From contig JBKBUF010000004.1 of the NCBI GenBank assembly GCA_046290815.1, positions 62,001 to 126,000 of the forward strand: a stretch of DNA of 64,000 nucleotides, in the 5' to 3' direction. This document shows positions 37,588 to 46,231 of this stretch, piece by piece. The position numbers and the translations under genes are program-made. Numbering within the stretch: the stretch's first letter is position 1; every line of letters starts with the position of its first letter. Source of the DNA: JBKBUF01 sp046290815. Lineage in GTDB: Bacteria; Bacteroidota; Bacteroidia; Cytophagales; Cytophagaceae. The notes beneath the pieces are model-generated. The model made no database searches. It was not told the DNA's origin and was given only the letters and a program-made list of their open reading frames with translations.

Positions 37588-38560
37588 AGTTTTCGAATTT
37601 TATTACCTGGTTCTTAACTGGTTTGACCGTCATGAGGTAGGTGTAAATAGCCGCAAGATCTTCTTCAGTCATACCGGCATACATGGTCCATGGCATGTAA
37701 CTGTTGTATGCGCCTCTTTTTACCGGTAAATTTTGTCCGGTAGAATCTGCATAGTTTTTGAATTTTCTGATAAAATTTTCCTTAGATAATCCGCCTATTC
37801 CGGTTTCAGGATCGGGGGTGATATTTGCAGATCTTACCACACCACCATAAGGAAGCGGAAATTCAAATCCTCCTGCATATAACATTCCTTCCTCATATTT
37901 TCCATCCTTTTGTTTGGTATGGCAATCCATGCATGTTGCAGCGGTTATCAGGTACTCGCCGTAAGCCAATGTATCCGATTTGGATGGGATGGGATGAAAA
38001 TCATGTTTCGCAGGAATAGTATTGATGATAAAATTCATAGGGAAGTCCGCTCTCGACTCAGGGACTTCGTTTTCAATAGGCTTTAAAGTCCTTATGTATG
38101 CAATTACCGATAAAAGGTCTTCCTGGTCTAGTTTGCCAAAAAACGGATGCGGCATTATGGGAAACAGGGCCTTTCCATCTTTATTTACCCCAGAGCTAAT
38201 GGCTCTCAGTATTTCTCCATCCGTCCAGTTAGCTAAACCGGCAGGAGTAATATTTTTAGCATAAAATTCTCCCGGAAATCCAAATTTTGCAGTAAAGGCT
38301 TCCCCACCCATTCCTTCTGTGCCGGGAATAAGTGGGCCTGAAAATTTGTCCCAATCACGGGATGAATGACAATCAACACATACCATCACATGATTAGCCA
38401 GATATTTTCCTCTTTCTATTCTTGAATCTGTCATTTCAGCTTTTACATCAGGAGCAGGGCCGACATCTGGTAAATAAAACTTCACAAATAGCAAAAGTCC
38501 TGTAAAGACAATTGCAAGAAATAAAATGAGATAAAGAAAAATTTTGGTAACAGTTTTCAT
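37586..38560 (-). CDS. membrane-anchored dihaem c-type cytochrome
   Basis: This 324-residue protein has one N-terminal membrane helix or uncleaved signal (about 7-27) and two cytochrome c domains. The haem attachment motifs are CVDCH (Cys61, Cys64, His65) and CMDCH (Cys210, Cys213, His214). Candidate sixth ligands are Met residues in PIMPHPFFG (about 136) and SYMPWTMYAG (about 290). The layout resembles the cytochrome subunits of alcohol or aldehyde dehydrogenases and other periplasmic electron carriers, but no partner enzyme gene is adjacent. It acts on the periplasmic face of the inner membrane. A Bacteroidota-type -7 box lies 35 bases upstream. Confidence 0.88.
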   Translation of the reverse strand: MKTVTKIFLYLILFLAIVFTGLLLFVKFYLPDVGPAPDVKAEMTDSRIERGKYLANHVMVCVDCHSSRDWDKFSGPLIPGTEGMGGEAFTAKFGFPGEFYAKNITPAGLANWTDGEILRAISSGVNKDGKALFPIMPHPFFGKLDQEDLLSVIAYIRTLKPIENEVPESRADFPMNFIINTIPAKHDFHPIPSKSDTLAYGEYLITAATCMDCHTKQKDGKYEEGMLYAGGFEFPLPYGGVVRSANITPDPETGIGGLSKENFIRKFKNYADSTGQNLPVKRGAYNSYMPWTMYAGMTEEDLAAIYTYLMTVKPVKNQVIKFEN

Positions 38561-38594
38561 TGTTTTTTAAATAGTTAGCATTATAAAAAGAAAG

Positions 38595-38602
38595 CAAATA
38601 TA
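38595..38602 (-). promoter_or_regulatory. promoter -7 box upstream of the cytochrome gene
   Basis: The minus strand reads TATATTTG, an exact match to the Bacteroidota -7 consensus TAnnTTTG, 35 bases before the start codon. No clear TTG -33 element is seen at the expected distance. Confidence 0.4.
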
Positions 38603-38650
38603 GCCTATTTATTCTCTCCCGGAAATTATTAACAGTACTCCTGTTATTAT

Positions 38651-38659
38651 TGTGGATAA
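38651..38659. promoter_or_regulatory. DnaA-box 9-mer upstream of dnaG
   Basis: TGTGGATAA is the exact complement of the canonical DnaA box TTATCCACA. It lies in the cytochrome/dnaG intergenic space, 157 bases before the dnaG start. A one-mismatch copy (GGTGGATAA) occurs near 38754. Confidence 0.45.
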
Positions 38660-38816
38660 TTTGTTAGGACCTTTGGTTTGCACGGTAAATTAAATAGTTA
38701 GATCTGTCGTTAATTATAAACATTTCAACATTATTGGTCTCATTCAGATAAAGGTGGATAAATTCCAATATGCCCCTGAAATTCCTTAAATTTATAGTCA
38801 TTTTTGCATTTTAAAA

Positions 38817-40751
38817 TTGAGCATACCTCAGGACATACTTGATAAAATCCACGAAGCGGTTGACATCTCTGAAGTCATAGGTGATTTTGTGACCCTCAAA
38901 AAAAAGGGACACTATATGATGGCCTGTTGCCCTTTTCACAATGAAAAAACTCCTTCTTTCACCGTTACTCCTGCTAAAGGTATTTACAAATGCTTTGGTT
39001 GCGGAAAAGCAGGAGATGCTATTCAATTTGTTATGGATATGGAAGGACTCAGTTTTATTGAGTCAATGAAATATCTGGCCAAAAAATATAACATAGATAT
39101 TCCTGAGGAGGCACCATCTGCAGAAGAACTTGCTGCGAGAAATGAAAGAGAAAGCTTATTTATTGCACTTAATTTTGCCAAGAATTATTATCAGGATTTA
39201 TTATGGAATAATGAAGATGGACAAGCTATAGGTTACAGCTATTTTAAAGAACGTGGATTTACTGACCCGACCATTAAAAAGTTTGAACTCGGCTTCAGTC
39301 TTGCAGAATGGGATGCTTTTACTAAATATGCTTTAGATAAAAATTTCAAACCGGATATACTCGAAAAGGCAGGTCTGATTATTGCTCGTGAAAATGCTAA
39401 TGATAAAAAAAATCTAAAGCATTTCGACCGATTCAGAGACAGAGTAATATTCCCTATTCATAATATTACAGGTAAAGTAATTGCCTTTGGTGCCAGAATT
39501 CTTAAAGCAGAAAAAAGTCAGCCTAAGTACCTGAACTCACCGGAGACAGAAGTTTACCATAAAAGCAGTATACTTTACGGAATTTTTCAGGCTAAGCAGG
39601 CCATACGAAATGAAGATAATTGCTTCCTGGTGGAAGGTTATACTGATGTGATTTCACTTCATCAGCGTGGAGTGGAAAATGTTGTCGCCTCTTCGGGAAC
39701 TTCTCTTACCGAAGATCAGATCAAGCTAATTAAAAGATATACTGATAACATAACCGTTCTGTATGATGGTGATACCGCCGGGATAAAAGCTTCCTTGCGC
39801 GGTACAGACATGATCCTGGAACAGGGTATGAATGTCAACGTGGTAGTTTTTCCCGACGGTGAAGACCCAGACAGTTACATCAGGAAAATCGGTGGTGCGG
39901 AATTTAAAAATTACATAAAGTCTGCCAAAAAGGATTTCATTACCTTTAAAACCGAATTGGTCCTCAAGGAAACGGGTAATGATCCTATCAAAAAGGCAGA
40001 AGTAATCAGGGATATTGTTAACAGTATTTCTGTTATTCCGGATCCGATAAAAAGAGCTGTTTTCTTTAAACAATGCAGTAAAGTACTTGATATCGATGAG
40101 CAGACTCTTATCAGTGAGTACAATAAAATTGTCATAAAGAAAAACCAGGATAAAAAGAGAGAGCCAGATCCTATTCCGGATTTCGACACTATAGAAGAAA
40201 TCGCAATTTCCAATGAGGAATCAGAGGCCGAAAAGGGTGGTGTCATTATTGATGAGCACGAAAGGGAATTGGTTAGAGTAATTGTGAATTATGGAAACAA
40301 AATGATCGATGAGTTCAGAAGAGTATATGAGTATATTCTGGATGAAGTAGATGATATAGAGTTAAATGCTCCGGTTTATCAGAAGTTGTTAGAGGACCTG
40401 AAGCTTTTAAAAGGTTCTGAACTGGCTGAAGATTATTTTCTAAAACATCCGGATTCGGATATTAGAAAAGTTTCCATTGATGTTTCTTCTCATCGTTACG
40501 CTTTAAGTGAGAACTGGGAAAAACATCGGATCTTCGTTGCCAAAGAGGATGAAAGCCTTATTCAGCTTGCGTTTTCTGCAATTGTAAAACTGAAGTGGAG
40601 AAAGCTTCAGCATCTGATCAGAGAAAACAATGAAAGCTTAAAAAAGGCAGTATCAGAAGAGGAAATAGAAACGTTACAAAAAGTGTATATTCGCCTTAAA
40701 GAATCAGAGAAGCAGTTGGCGGTGCTGTTAGGTAATGTAATATCAAAATAA
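38817..40751 (+). CDS. dnaG: DNA primase
   Basis: This 644-residue primase makes RNA primers for replication. It has the N-terminal CHC2 zinc finger (Cys38, His41, Cys59, Cys62 in CPFH and CFGC). The catalytic core has the Toprim motifs FLVEGYTDVISLHQ and VLYDGDTAGIKAS. A C-terminal helicase-interacting region follows (about 440-644). The start codon is TTG at 38817, which gives the standard SIPQDILDKI N-terminus; no better ATG exists. It is first in a row with ribBA (83 bases downstream) and surE, although the sequence between dnaG and ribBA is a repeat array, so cotranscription is uncertain. Confidence 0.95.
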   Translation: MSIPQDILDKIHEAVDISEVIGDFVTLKKKGHYMMACCPFHNEKTPSFTVTPAKGIYKCFGCGKAGDAIQFVMDMEGLSFIESMKYLAKKYNIDIPEEAPSAEELAARNERESLFIALNFAKNYYQDLLWNNEDGQAIGYSYFKERGFTDPTIKKFELGFSLAEWDAFTKYALDKNFKPDILEKAGLIIARENANDKKNLKHFDRFRDRVIFPIHNITGKVIAFGARILKAEKSQPKYLNSPETEVYHKSSILYGIFQAKQAIRNEDNCFLVEGYTDVISLHQRGVENVVASSGTSLTEDQIKLIKRYTDNITVLYDGDTAGIKASLRGTDMILEQGMNVNVVVFPDGEDPDSYIRKIGGAEFKNYIKSAKKDFITFKTELVLKETGNDPIKKAEVIRDIVNSISVIPDPIKRAVFFKQCSKVLDIDEQTLISEYNKIVIKKNQDKKREPDPIPDFDTIEEIAISNEESEAEKGGVIIDEHERELVRVIVNYGNKMIDEFRRVYEYILDEVDDIELNAPVYQKLLEDLKLLKGSELAEDYFLKHPDSDIRKVSIDVSSHRYALSENWEKHRIFVAKEDESLIQLAFSAIVKLKWRKLQHLIRENNESLKKAVSEEEIETLQKVYIRLKESEKQLAVLLGNVISK

Positions 40752-40762
40752 TTAAAAATTAA

Positions 40763-40825
40763 TGTTGAATGCTGAATGTGGGAATATGAGATTTAGTATT
40801 TCGATTTTCGGATTTCCAATTTTTA
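40763..40825. repeat. heptanucleotide array between dnaG and ribBA (mixed types)
   Basis: Nine consecutive 7-base blocks are in one phase. The first three are of the ATGTTGA/ATGCTGA type, as in the array near 55.75 kb. The last four are TATTTCG, ATTTTCG, GATTTCC and AATTTTT, as in the array near 37.55 kb. The middle blocks are degenerate. The array fills nearly the whole gap before ribBA. Confidence 0.65.
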
Positions 40826-40834
40826 TATAAAGTT

Positions 40835-42052
40835 ATGTCAAAATTAGATAGCATAGAAGAAGCAATTGAAGACATCAGAAATGGCAAGGTGATCATTGTG
40901 GTGGACGATGAAGACAGAGAAAATGAAGGTGATTTTGTTTGTGCGGCAGAATGTATCACTCCGGAAATAATCAATTTTATGGCGACACATGGGAGAGGTC
41001 TCATTTGTGCACCATTGGTTGAAGAGCGATGTGATGAACTTGGACTTGACCTTATGGTTGGTAGAAATACTGCTACACATTCCACTCCATTTACTGTATC
41101 GGTAGATTTACTAGGACATGGATGTACGACCGGTATTTCTGCAAGTGACAGAGCCAAAACCATCAAAGCCCTTGTCGATCCTCAAACCAAACCTGAAGAT
41201 CTTGGTCGTCCGGGACATATTTTTCCATTGAAGGCAAAAAGTGGTGGTGTCCTAAGAAGGGCAGGCCACACAGAAGCTACAATTGATTTTGCAAGGCTTG
41301 CCGGATTTAAACCTGCAGGTGTTCTGGTGGAAATAATGAATGAAGACGGAACCATGGCCAGACTTCCGGATCTTAAAAAGGTGGCTGCTAAATTTAATTT
41401 GAAACTGGTTTCCATTAAAGACCTTATAGCATATCGTCTGCAACATGAATCTTTAATCAAGAGTGAAATCGGTGTAAAGATGCCAACAGAATGGGGCAAT
41501 TTCGATCTTGTGGCCTACAGACAGATCAATACTGATGATATTCATCTCGCTCTTGTAAAGGGAAGCTGGAAAAAGGATGAGCCGGTTTTGGTGAGGGTAC
41601 ATTCTTCCTGTGCAACTGGAGATATTTTTGGTTCCTGCCGATGTGATTGCGGACCTCAGTTGCATGCAGCTATGGAGATGGTAGAGAAAGCAGGGAAAGG
41701 AATGGTGTTGTATATGAATCAGGAGGGAAGAGGAATAGGTTTAATTAATAAACTTAAAGCTTACAAACTTCAGGAGCAGGGCAAAGATACAGTACAGGCT
41801 AACCTTGAATTGGGCTTTAAGATGGATGAAAGAGATTATGGTGTGGGTGCTCAGATCATAAGAGATCTTGGTATAAGTAAAATTAAATTAATTACCAACA
41901 ACCCTGTAAAACGTGCCGGTTTAATTGGATATGGACTTGAAATCGTGGAGATAGTTCCTTTGGAAATTAATCCGAATGAGCATAATGAAAAATACCTTCT
42001 GACCAAAAGGGATAAAATGGGACATCAGATTTTAAAAGGAAGAAAAGATTAG
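40835..42052 (+). CDS. ribBA: bifunctional riboflavin protein: 3,4-dihydroxy-2-butanone-4-phosphate synthase and GTP cyclohydrolase II
   Basis: This 405-residue enzyme provides both precursors of riboflavin. The N-terminal half (1-205) is DHBP synthase, with DDEDRENEGDF and GHTEATIDFARLAG. The C-terminal half (about 206-405) is GTP cyclohydrolase II, with the zinc-binding cysteines in SSCATGDIFGSCRCDCG and the catalytic segment NQEGRGIGL. The length is normal for the fused form. The 83 bases upstream are too short for, and do not resemble, an FMN riboswitch. surE follows after three bases. Confidence 0.95.
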   Translation: MSKLDSIEEAIEDIRNGKVIIVVDDEDRENEGDFVCAAECITPEIINFMATHGRGLICAPLVEERCDELGLDLMVGRNTATHSTPFTVSVDLLGHGCTTGISASDRAKTIKALVDPQTKPEDLGRPGHIFPLKAKSGGVLRRAGHTEATIDFARLAGFKPAGVLVEIMNEDGTMARLPDLKKVAAKFNLKLVSIKDLIAYRLQHESLIKSEIGVKMPTEWGNFDLVAYRQINTDDIHLALVKGSWKKDEPVLVRVHSSCATGDIFGSCRCDCGPQLHAAMEMVEKAGKGMVLYMNQEGRGIGLINKLKAYKLQEQGKDTVQANLELGFKMDERDYGVGAQIIRDLGISKIKLITNNPVKRAGLIGYGLEIVEIVPLEINPNEHNEKYLLTKRDKMGHQILKGRKD

Positions 42053-42055
42053 GGC

Positions 42056-42850
42056 ATGAGCAGAAAGAAATCAGAAAACAACCGACCTCTTATACTTGTT
42101 ACCAATGACGATGGTATTACCTCTCAGGGAATAAGAGTTCTTGTGGAAGTTGTAAAGGAATTAGGTGAAGTGGTAATAGTTGCCCCGAGCGGGCCGCAAT
42201 CTGGAATGGGACACGCCATTACTATAGGCAATGCATTGAGATTAGACGAAAATGATATGTATGATGATGTGCTTGCATATCAATGCTCCGGTACTCCGGC
42301 CGATTGTGTTAAACTTGCTAAGGAATTTGTATTAAAAGGCCGTAAGCCTGATGTCGTGGTAAGTGGTATAAATCATGGAAGCAACTCCTCAATAAGTGTA
42401 CTTTATTCAGGAACCATGTCAGGTGCTATAGAGGCTGCTATTGAAGGGTTGCCAGCTATAGGTTTTTCATTATGCGATTATTCAATCCCTGCAGATATGT
42501 CGCATTGCCGAGATGTGGTAAGAAAAATTACTTCTGAAGTTCTTGAGAAGGGTCTACCGGAAAACGTAGCTCTGAATGTTAATATCCCTTCCAGATCAAG
42601 CGGGAAATTAAAGGGGATAAAAATCTGCAGACAGGCAAGGGCACGATGGCAAGAGAAATTTGAAGAACGATTCGACCCTAGAGGCAGAAGATATTTCTGG
42701 ATGAACGGTGATTTTATGAATCTCGACAGAGGAGAAGATACAGATGAATGGGCGTTGGAAAATAACTATGTTTCCGTAGTACCCTGCGCCTTCGATATGA
42801 CCGCCCATCACGCCATTTCTGTTCTTAACAATAAATGGACATTAAGTTAA
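42056..42850 (+). CDS. surE: 5'/3'-nucleotidase SurE
   Basis: This 264-residue metal-dependent survival-protein phosphatase removes phosphate from nucleoside monophosphates and possibly from short polyphosphate. Metal ligands are Asp18 and Asp19 in VTNDDGI, the Ser in APSGPQSGMGHAIT and the Asn in SGINHGSN. The start lies three bases after ribBA, so the two are cotranscribed. A heptanucleotide array begins at its stop codon and runs to the stop of the convergent lipoprotein gene. Confidence 0.93.
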   Translation: MSRKKSENNRPLILVTNDDGITSQGIRVLVEVVKELGEVVIVAPSGPQSGMGHAITIGNALRLDENDMYDDVLAYQCSGTPADCVKLAKEFVLKGRKPDVVVSGINHGSNSSISVLYSGTMSGAIEAAIEGLPAIGFSLCDYSIPADMSHCRDVVRKITSEVLEKGLPENVALNVNIPSRSSGKLKGIKICRQARARWQEKFEERFDPRGRRYFWMNGDFMNLDRGEDTDEWALENNYVSVVPCAFDMTAHHAISVLNNKWTLS

Positions 42851-42931
42851 TTAAGAATTAAGAATTAAGAATGAAAGAATTAAGAATGAAAGAATTCTCC
42901 ATTATTAATTCTTAACTCTTAATTCTTAATT
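42849..42931. repeat. heptanucleotide inverted array between convergent genes (AATTAAG/TTAATTC)
   Basis: The left part consists of AATTAAG units with two 8-base AATGAAAG variants, starting inside the surE stop codon. The right part reads TTAATTC, TTAACTC, TTAATTC, TTAATTA and runs into the stop of the convergent gene. The two parts are complementary and can form a long hairpin. The right part shares 27 identical bases with the array near 2.24 kb. Confidence 0.8.
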
Positions 42932-43565
42932 ATTCAGCGTGTCTCTGAAACCCCCAACTCAACATTCCGCTATTGATATTATAGCTCATCACAGTGCTGA
43001 AATTTTCCGGATTCCAATAGCATGATCTGGAGTATTTATGCATCTCCTCTACATTCTCTTCAATGCAGGCACCCCATTTTTCATTATAAAAGGTCTGAAG
43101 TCCGTAATAAAGATTCATTCCTTTGTCATAATCATTTTCATTCAAAGTGAAAAAGTAACTATACAGACTGTCATTTTTAAAATTGAACTCAATGGTTCCG
43201 GAATAATTCATCAGCCTGATTTCCGAGGTGGCGTCACTATACCCTTGTGCTCCCAATTGCTCGCTTCCTCCTTCCGGACGTGGAGCTTTTAACTTTGGAA
43301 ATTTTTCTTTTATGTACTTGTAATTGCTGCCTAATGGAATATCTTCAATCAACATCAGATATTTTTTGTCCTGCCGTTTTAATTCCAATACCACATCTTC
43401 TTCCTCTTCAACTTTTTTGGTTTCCGGTTTTGTAACCGTAATAGTATCTTTCCTTGAAAATGAAGTTGTATCAGTGGTATGACTTAATTCAGATGAATTT
43501 TCCTCAGTGCACGAAGCCAATATTAAGAGGCTCAAGGGAAAAATATAGAAAAATGAGAATCTCAT
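42930..43565 (-). CDS. hypothetical lipoprotein
   Basis: This 211-residue protein has a clear lipobox (LASC, Cys19) after a hydrophobic signal. A low-complexity Ser/Thr/Glu linker (about 20-60) is followed by a small mixed domain (about 68-211) with IPLGSNYKYIKEKFPKLKAP, a spacing often seen in repeats of periplasmic stress or lipoprotein domains. Then comes IRLMNYSGTIEFNFKNDSLYSYFF. I do not recognise the family. It is 112 bases downstream of priA on the same strand and may be an independent unit. Confidence 0.7.
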   Translation of the reverse strand: MRFSFFYIFPLSLLILASCTEENSSELSHTTDTTSFSRKDTITVTKPETKKVEEEEDVVLELKRQDKKYLMLIEDIPLGSNYKYIKEKFPKLKAPRPEGGSEQLGAQGYSDATSEIRLMNYSGTIEFNFKNDSLYSYFFTLNENDYDKGMNLYYGLQTFYNEKWGACIEENVEEMHKYSRSCYWNPENFSTVMSYNINSGMLSWGFQRHAE

Positions 43566-43677
43566 AAAATTTTACTAATGGATAAATATAATAAAAATTA
43601 AATCTCCAATCACTGATTTCCAGCCTTGGGATTTTATTATTTGGCCTTTTTTAAATGATAATAGTCATTTTTTGGTT

Positions 43678-46167
43678 TTAATAGGGGTCAACATCTATCA
43701 CGATCTGAGAAGTATAATCCTTTTGGGTCTTAAGAAGTTCCGTTTCCTGACGTATAAATTTTTTAAGTTCGGTCAGTTTTTGACCACCTTTAGGAAGTTT
43801 AAGATAAAGATTTACTAAATAAAGGTTTCTGATTTTAGAGATAAGAGGTACTTCCGGACCTAATATCTTATCCTTAGGAATATAGGGCGCAAGTTTGCTG
43901 AAAATCTTATGACAGTTAATTTCAGCCTTGGTTTTATCAGCATCTTTAACAGTTATTTTAATGAGCCGTGAAAAGGGTGGATAGAAGTATTTATGTCTTT
44001 CATTTATCTCTTTGTCAAAGAAGGCTGTATAGTCATTATTCATGATGTGATACAACAGCGGAGTTTCAGTATTGGAAGTTTGTATAATTACCTTTCCCTT
44101 TTTATCTCTCCTTCCTGCTCTTCCACTTACCTGAATTATGGTTTGATAGGCTCTTTCATGTGACCTGAAATCAGGGAAGTTGATCATGGCGTCTGCATCC
44201 ATTATGCCGACCATACTTACTTTGTCAAAATCAAGCCCCTTTGTAACCATTTGTGTACCGATGAGCACATCAGTTTCACCGGATTCGAATTCGTTTATAA
44301 TTTTCTGATATCCTGTTTTACTCCTAGTTGTGTCCAGATCCATCCTTTTTACTGTGAAATCAGGAAATAATAATTTAAGGTCGTCTTCCAGTTTTTCTGT
44401 TCCAAACCCCACGGTCTTTAATGCACTAGCTCCGCAGGCTTCACAGTAAGAAGGAATTTTTTCATGATTGCCGCAGTAATGGCAACGTAATTCCTTGCTG
44501 TAAAGATGATATGTCATACTTACCGAACATTGCTCACATTTTGGAATGTAAGCACATTCTTCACAGCATAAATAAGGTGCGTAGCCTCTTCGATTTTGGA
44601 ACAATATTGCCTGCTCTTTTTGGCTTACTGTTTCATCAAGCATTTGAACCATTACAGAAGAAAAATCATTTTTATTTTTTTTCTCCTTACGCTCTTTTCT
44701 GATATCAACTTTTATCATGTCAGGTAAACTTGCTGAACCGAACCTGCTGTTTAATGTTACCAATCCCCATTTACCTTCTTTGCTATTATGGTAAGATTCT
44801 ATTGATGGAGTGGCAGAACCAAGAATTGATTTTGCATTATGAATTCTGGCAAGCATTAGAGCAGTATCTCTCGCATGATACCTCGGTGCAGGGTCCTGCT
44901 GCTTATAGGAGGGCTCATGTTCTTCATCAATGATAATCAGTCCAAGGTTATCGAATGGCAGAAAGATCGAAGAGCGGACCCCGACAACAAAACTGAATTT
45001 TCCGGATATCACCCCTTTCCATGTTTCTACTCTTTCATTGTCAGAAAATTTGGAATGATAAACTCCCATTTTATCTCCAAAAACTTTTCGAAGCCGTGAG
45101 ACAATTTGTGTGGTTAGGGCAATTTCAGGAAGAAGATATAATACCTGTGATCCGCCTTGCAAAGCATGTCGAATGAGTTCAATGAAGATTTCAGTTTTAC
45201 CACTACCTGTAATTCCATGAAGCAATACCGCATCTTTTTCCTGAAAGTAATTTAAGATCTGATTTTTTGCTGCTTCCTGCTCTTTACTTAGGTTTATTTC
45301 ATGATTAGGATATTCCGGCAGATCAGCAAATCTGGAAACAATAACTTCAAATTCCTCAAATATTCCTTTTTTAATCAATGTATTTAAGGCGGACGAAGAG
45401 TCCACAATTCCTGAAAGCCTGTTTTTGTCTAAACCATGGTTGTTGGCTAAAGGGTCCTTCCTGAAATTAACAAGACTGATATATTTTAATAAAACATCTG
45501 TCTGCTTTTGATTTTTTTCTAATGATTTAAATATATGTTGAAGTTCTGCATTTGAGCCTGCTATAGATGAGTTAAGTCGGATCCTGCGGATGGTTTTCGG
45601 AGAGTATTTCTCTTTTAATTCTTCAAACAGCAGGACAAATCCTTTTTGAATTAGAGATTTCACCAATGGATGAATATTTTTTTTCCCTGCTACAGCGGCA
45701 ACTTCATCATAAGATAAAGATCCCTTGTTTTTTAGTGCTTCCAGGACGGCTTCTTCTTTTTCAGTAACAGGTATGTTGTCTTTTCTTTCCGGGTTTAGTT
45801 GTATTTTCGACTGACTGCTTAGCTTCAATCCGCTCGGTAGAGCTGCTTGTAAAATTTCTCCCTGACTGCACAAATAATAGTCTGACATCCATTCAAAAAG
45901 CTGCAATTGAAAAGTATTTACTACTGGTGTATCGTCCAGCAGTTCTATTATTTCCTTGGGTTCATAAACTTCAGGGGACCTGGTATGGATATCCACTACA
46001 ATTCCTGTCAAAATTCTTTTTTTACCAAATTGAACAACAACTCTTGAACCCTTAAGTATAGTACTGTGGTGCACTTCCGGTACTCTGTAGGTAAAAGGCT
46101 TCGGTAAAGGCAGAGGTAACAAGACGTCTGCATAAAGGAAATTATCTGTATGTGATATGCCGAACAA
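43678..46167 (-). CDS. priA: primosomal protein N', replication-restart helicase PriA
   Basis: This 829-residue 3'-5' DNA helicase reloads the replisome at stalled forks. The N-terminal DNA-binding part (1-110) starts DVLLPLPLPKPFTY. Walker A is GITGSGKTEIF (near 320) and Walker B is IIIDEEHEPSYKQQ. Eight Cys in CCEECAYIPKCEQC, CHYCG and CEACG form the two zinc sites. Later helicase motifs include GTQMVTKGLDFDKV and QVSGRAGR. It follows the DUF255 gene by 64 bases on the same strand. Confidence 0.95.
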   Translation of the reverse strand: MFGISHTDNFLYADVLLPLPLPKPFTYRVPEVHHSTILKGSRVVVQFGKKRILTGIVVDIHTRSPEVYEPKEIIELLDDTPVVNTFQLQLFEWMSDYYLCSQGEILQAALPSGLKLSSQSKIQLNPERKDNIPVTEKEEAVLEALKNKGSLSYDEVAAVAGKKNIHPLVKSLIQKGFVLLFEELKEKYSPKTIRRIRLNSSIAGSNAELQHIFKSLEKNQKQTDVLLKYISLVNFRKDPLANNHGLDKNRLSGIVDSSSALNTLIKKGIFEEFEVIVSRFADLPEYPNHEINLSKEQEAAKNQILNYFQEKDAVLLHGITGSGKTEIFIELIRHALQGGSQVLYLLPEIALTTQIVSRLRKVFGDKMGVYHSKFSDNERVETWKGVISGKFSFVVGVRSSIFLPFDNLGLIIIDEEHEPSYKQQDPAPRYHARDTALMLARIHNAKSILGSATPSIESYHNSKEGKWGLVTLNSRFGSASLPDMIKVDIRKERKEKKNKNDFSSVMVQMLDETVSQKEQAILFQNRRGYAPYLCCEECAYIPKCEQCSVSMTYHLYSKELRCHYCGNHEKIPSYCEACGASALKTVGFGTEKLEDDLKLLFPDFTVKRMDLDTTRSKTGYQKIINEFESGETDVLIGTQMVTKGLDFDKVSMVGIMDADAMINFPDFRSHERAYQTIIQVSGRAGRRDKKGKVIIQTSNTETPLLYHIMNNDYTAFFDKEINERHKYFYPPFSRLIKITVKDADKTKAEINCHKIFSKLAPYIPKDKILGPEVPLISKIRNLYLVNLYLKLPKGGQKLTELKKFIRQETELLKTQKDYTSQIVIDVDPY

Positions 46168-46231
46168 TTGTAAAATATTATTTGATGAAATTACAAAATC
46201 AAATTCAAGTCAGAAAAAGAAGGAGCTATCA

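Noticed and set aside
40752..40834. FMN riboswitch before ribBA
   Set aside because: The gap is only 83 bases, is filled by a heptamer array and lacks the conserved RFN segments.
42846..42935. CRISPR-like repeat array
   Set aside because: The repeat units are 7 bases with no spacers, and no cas gene is nearby.
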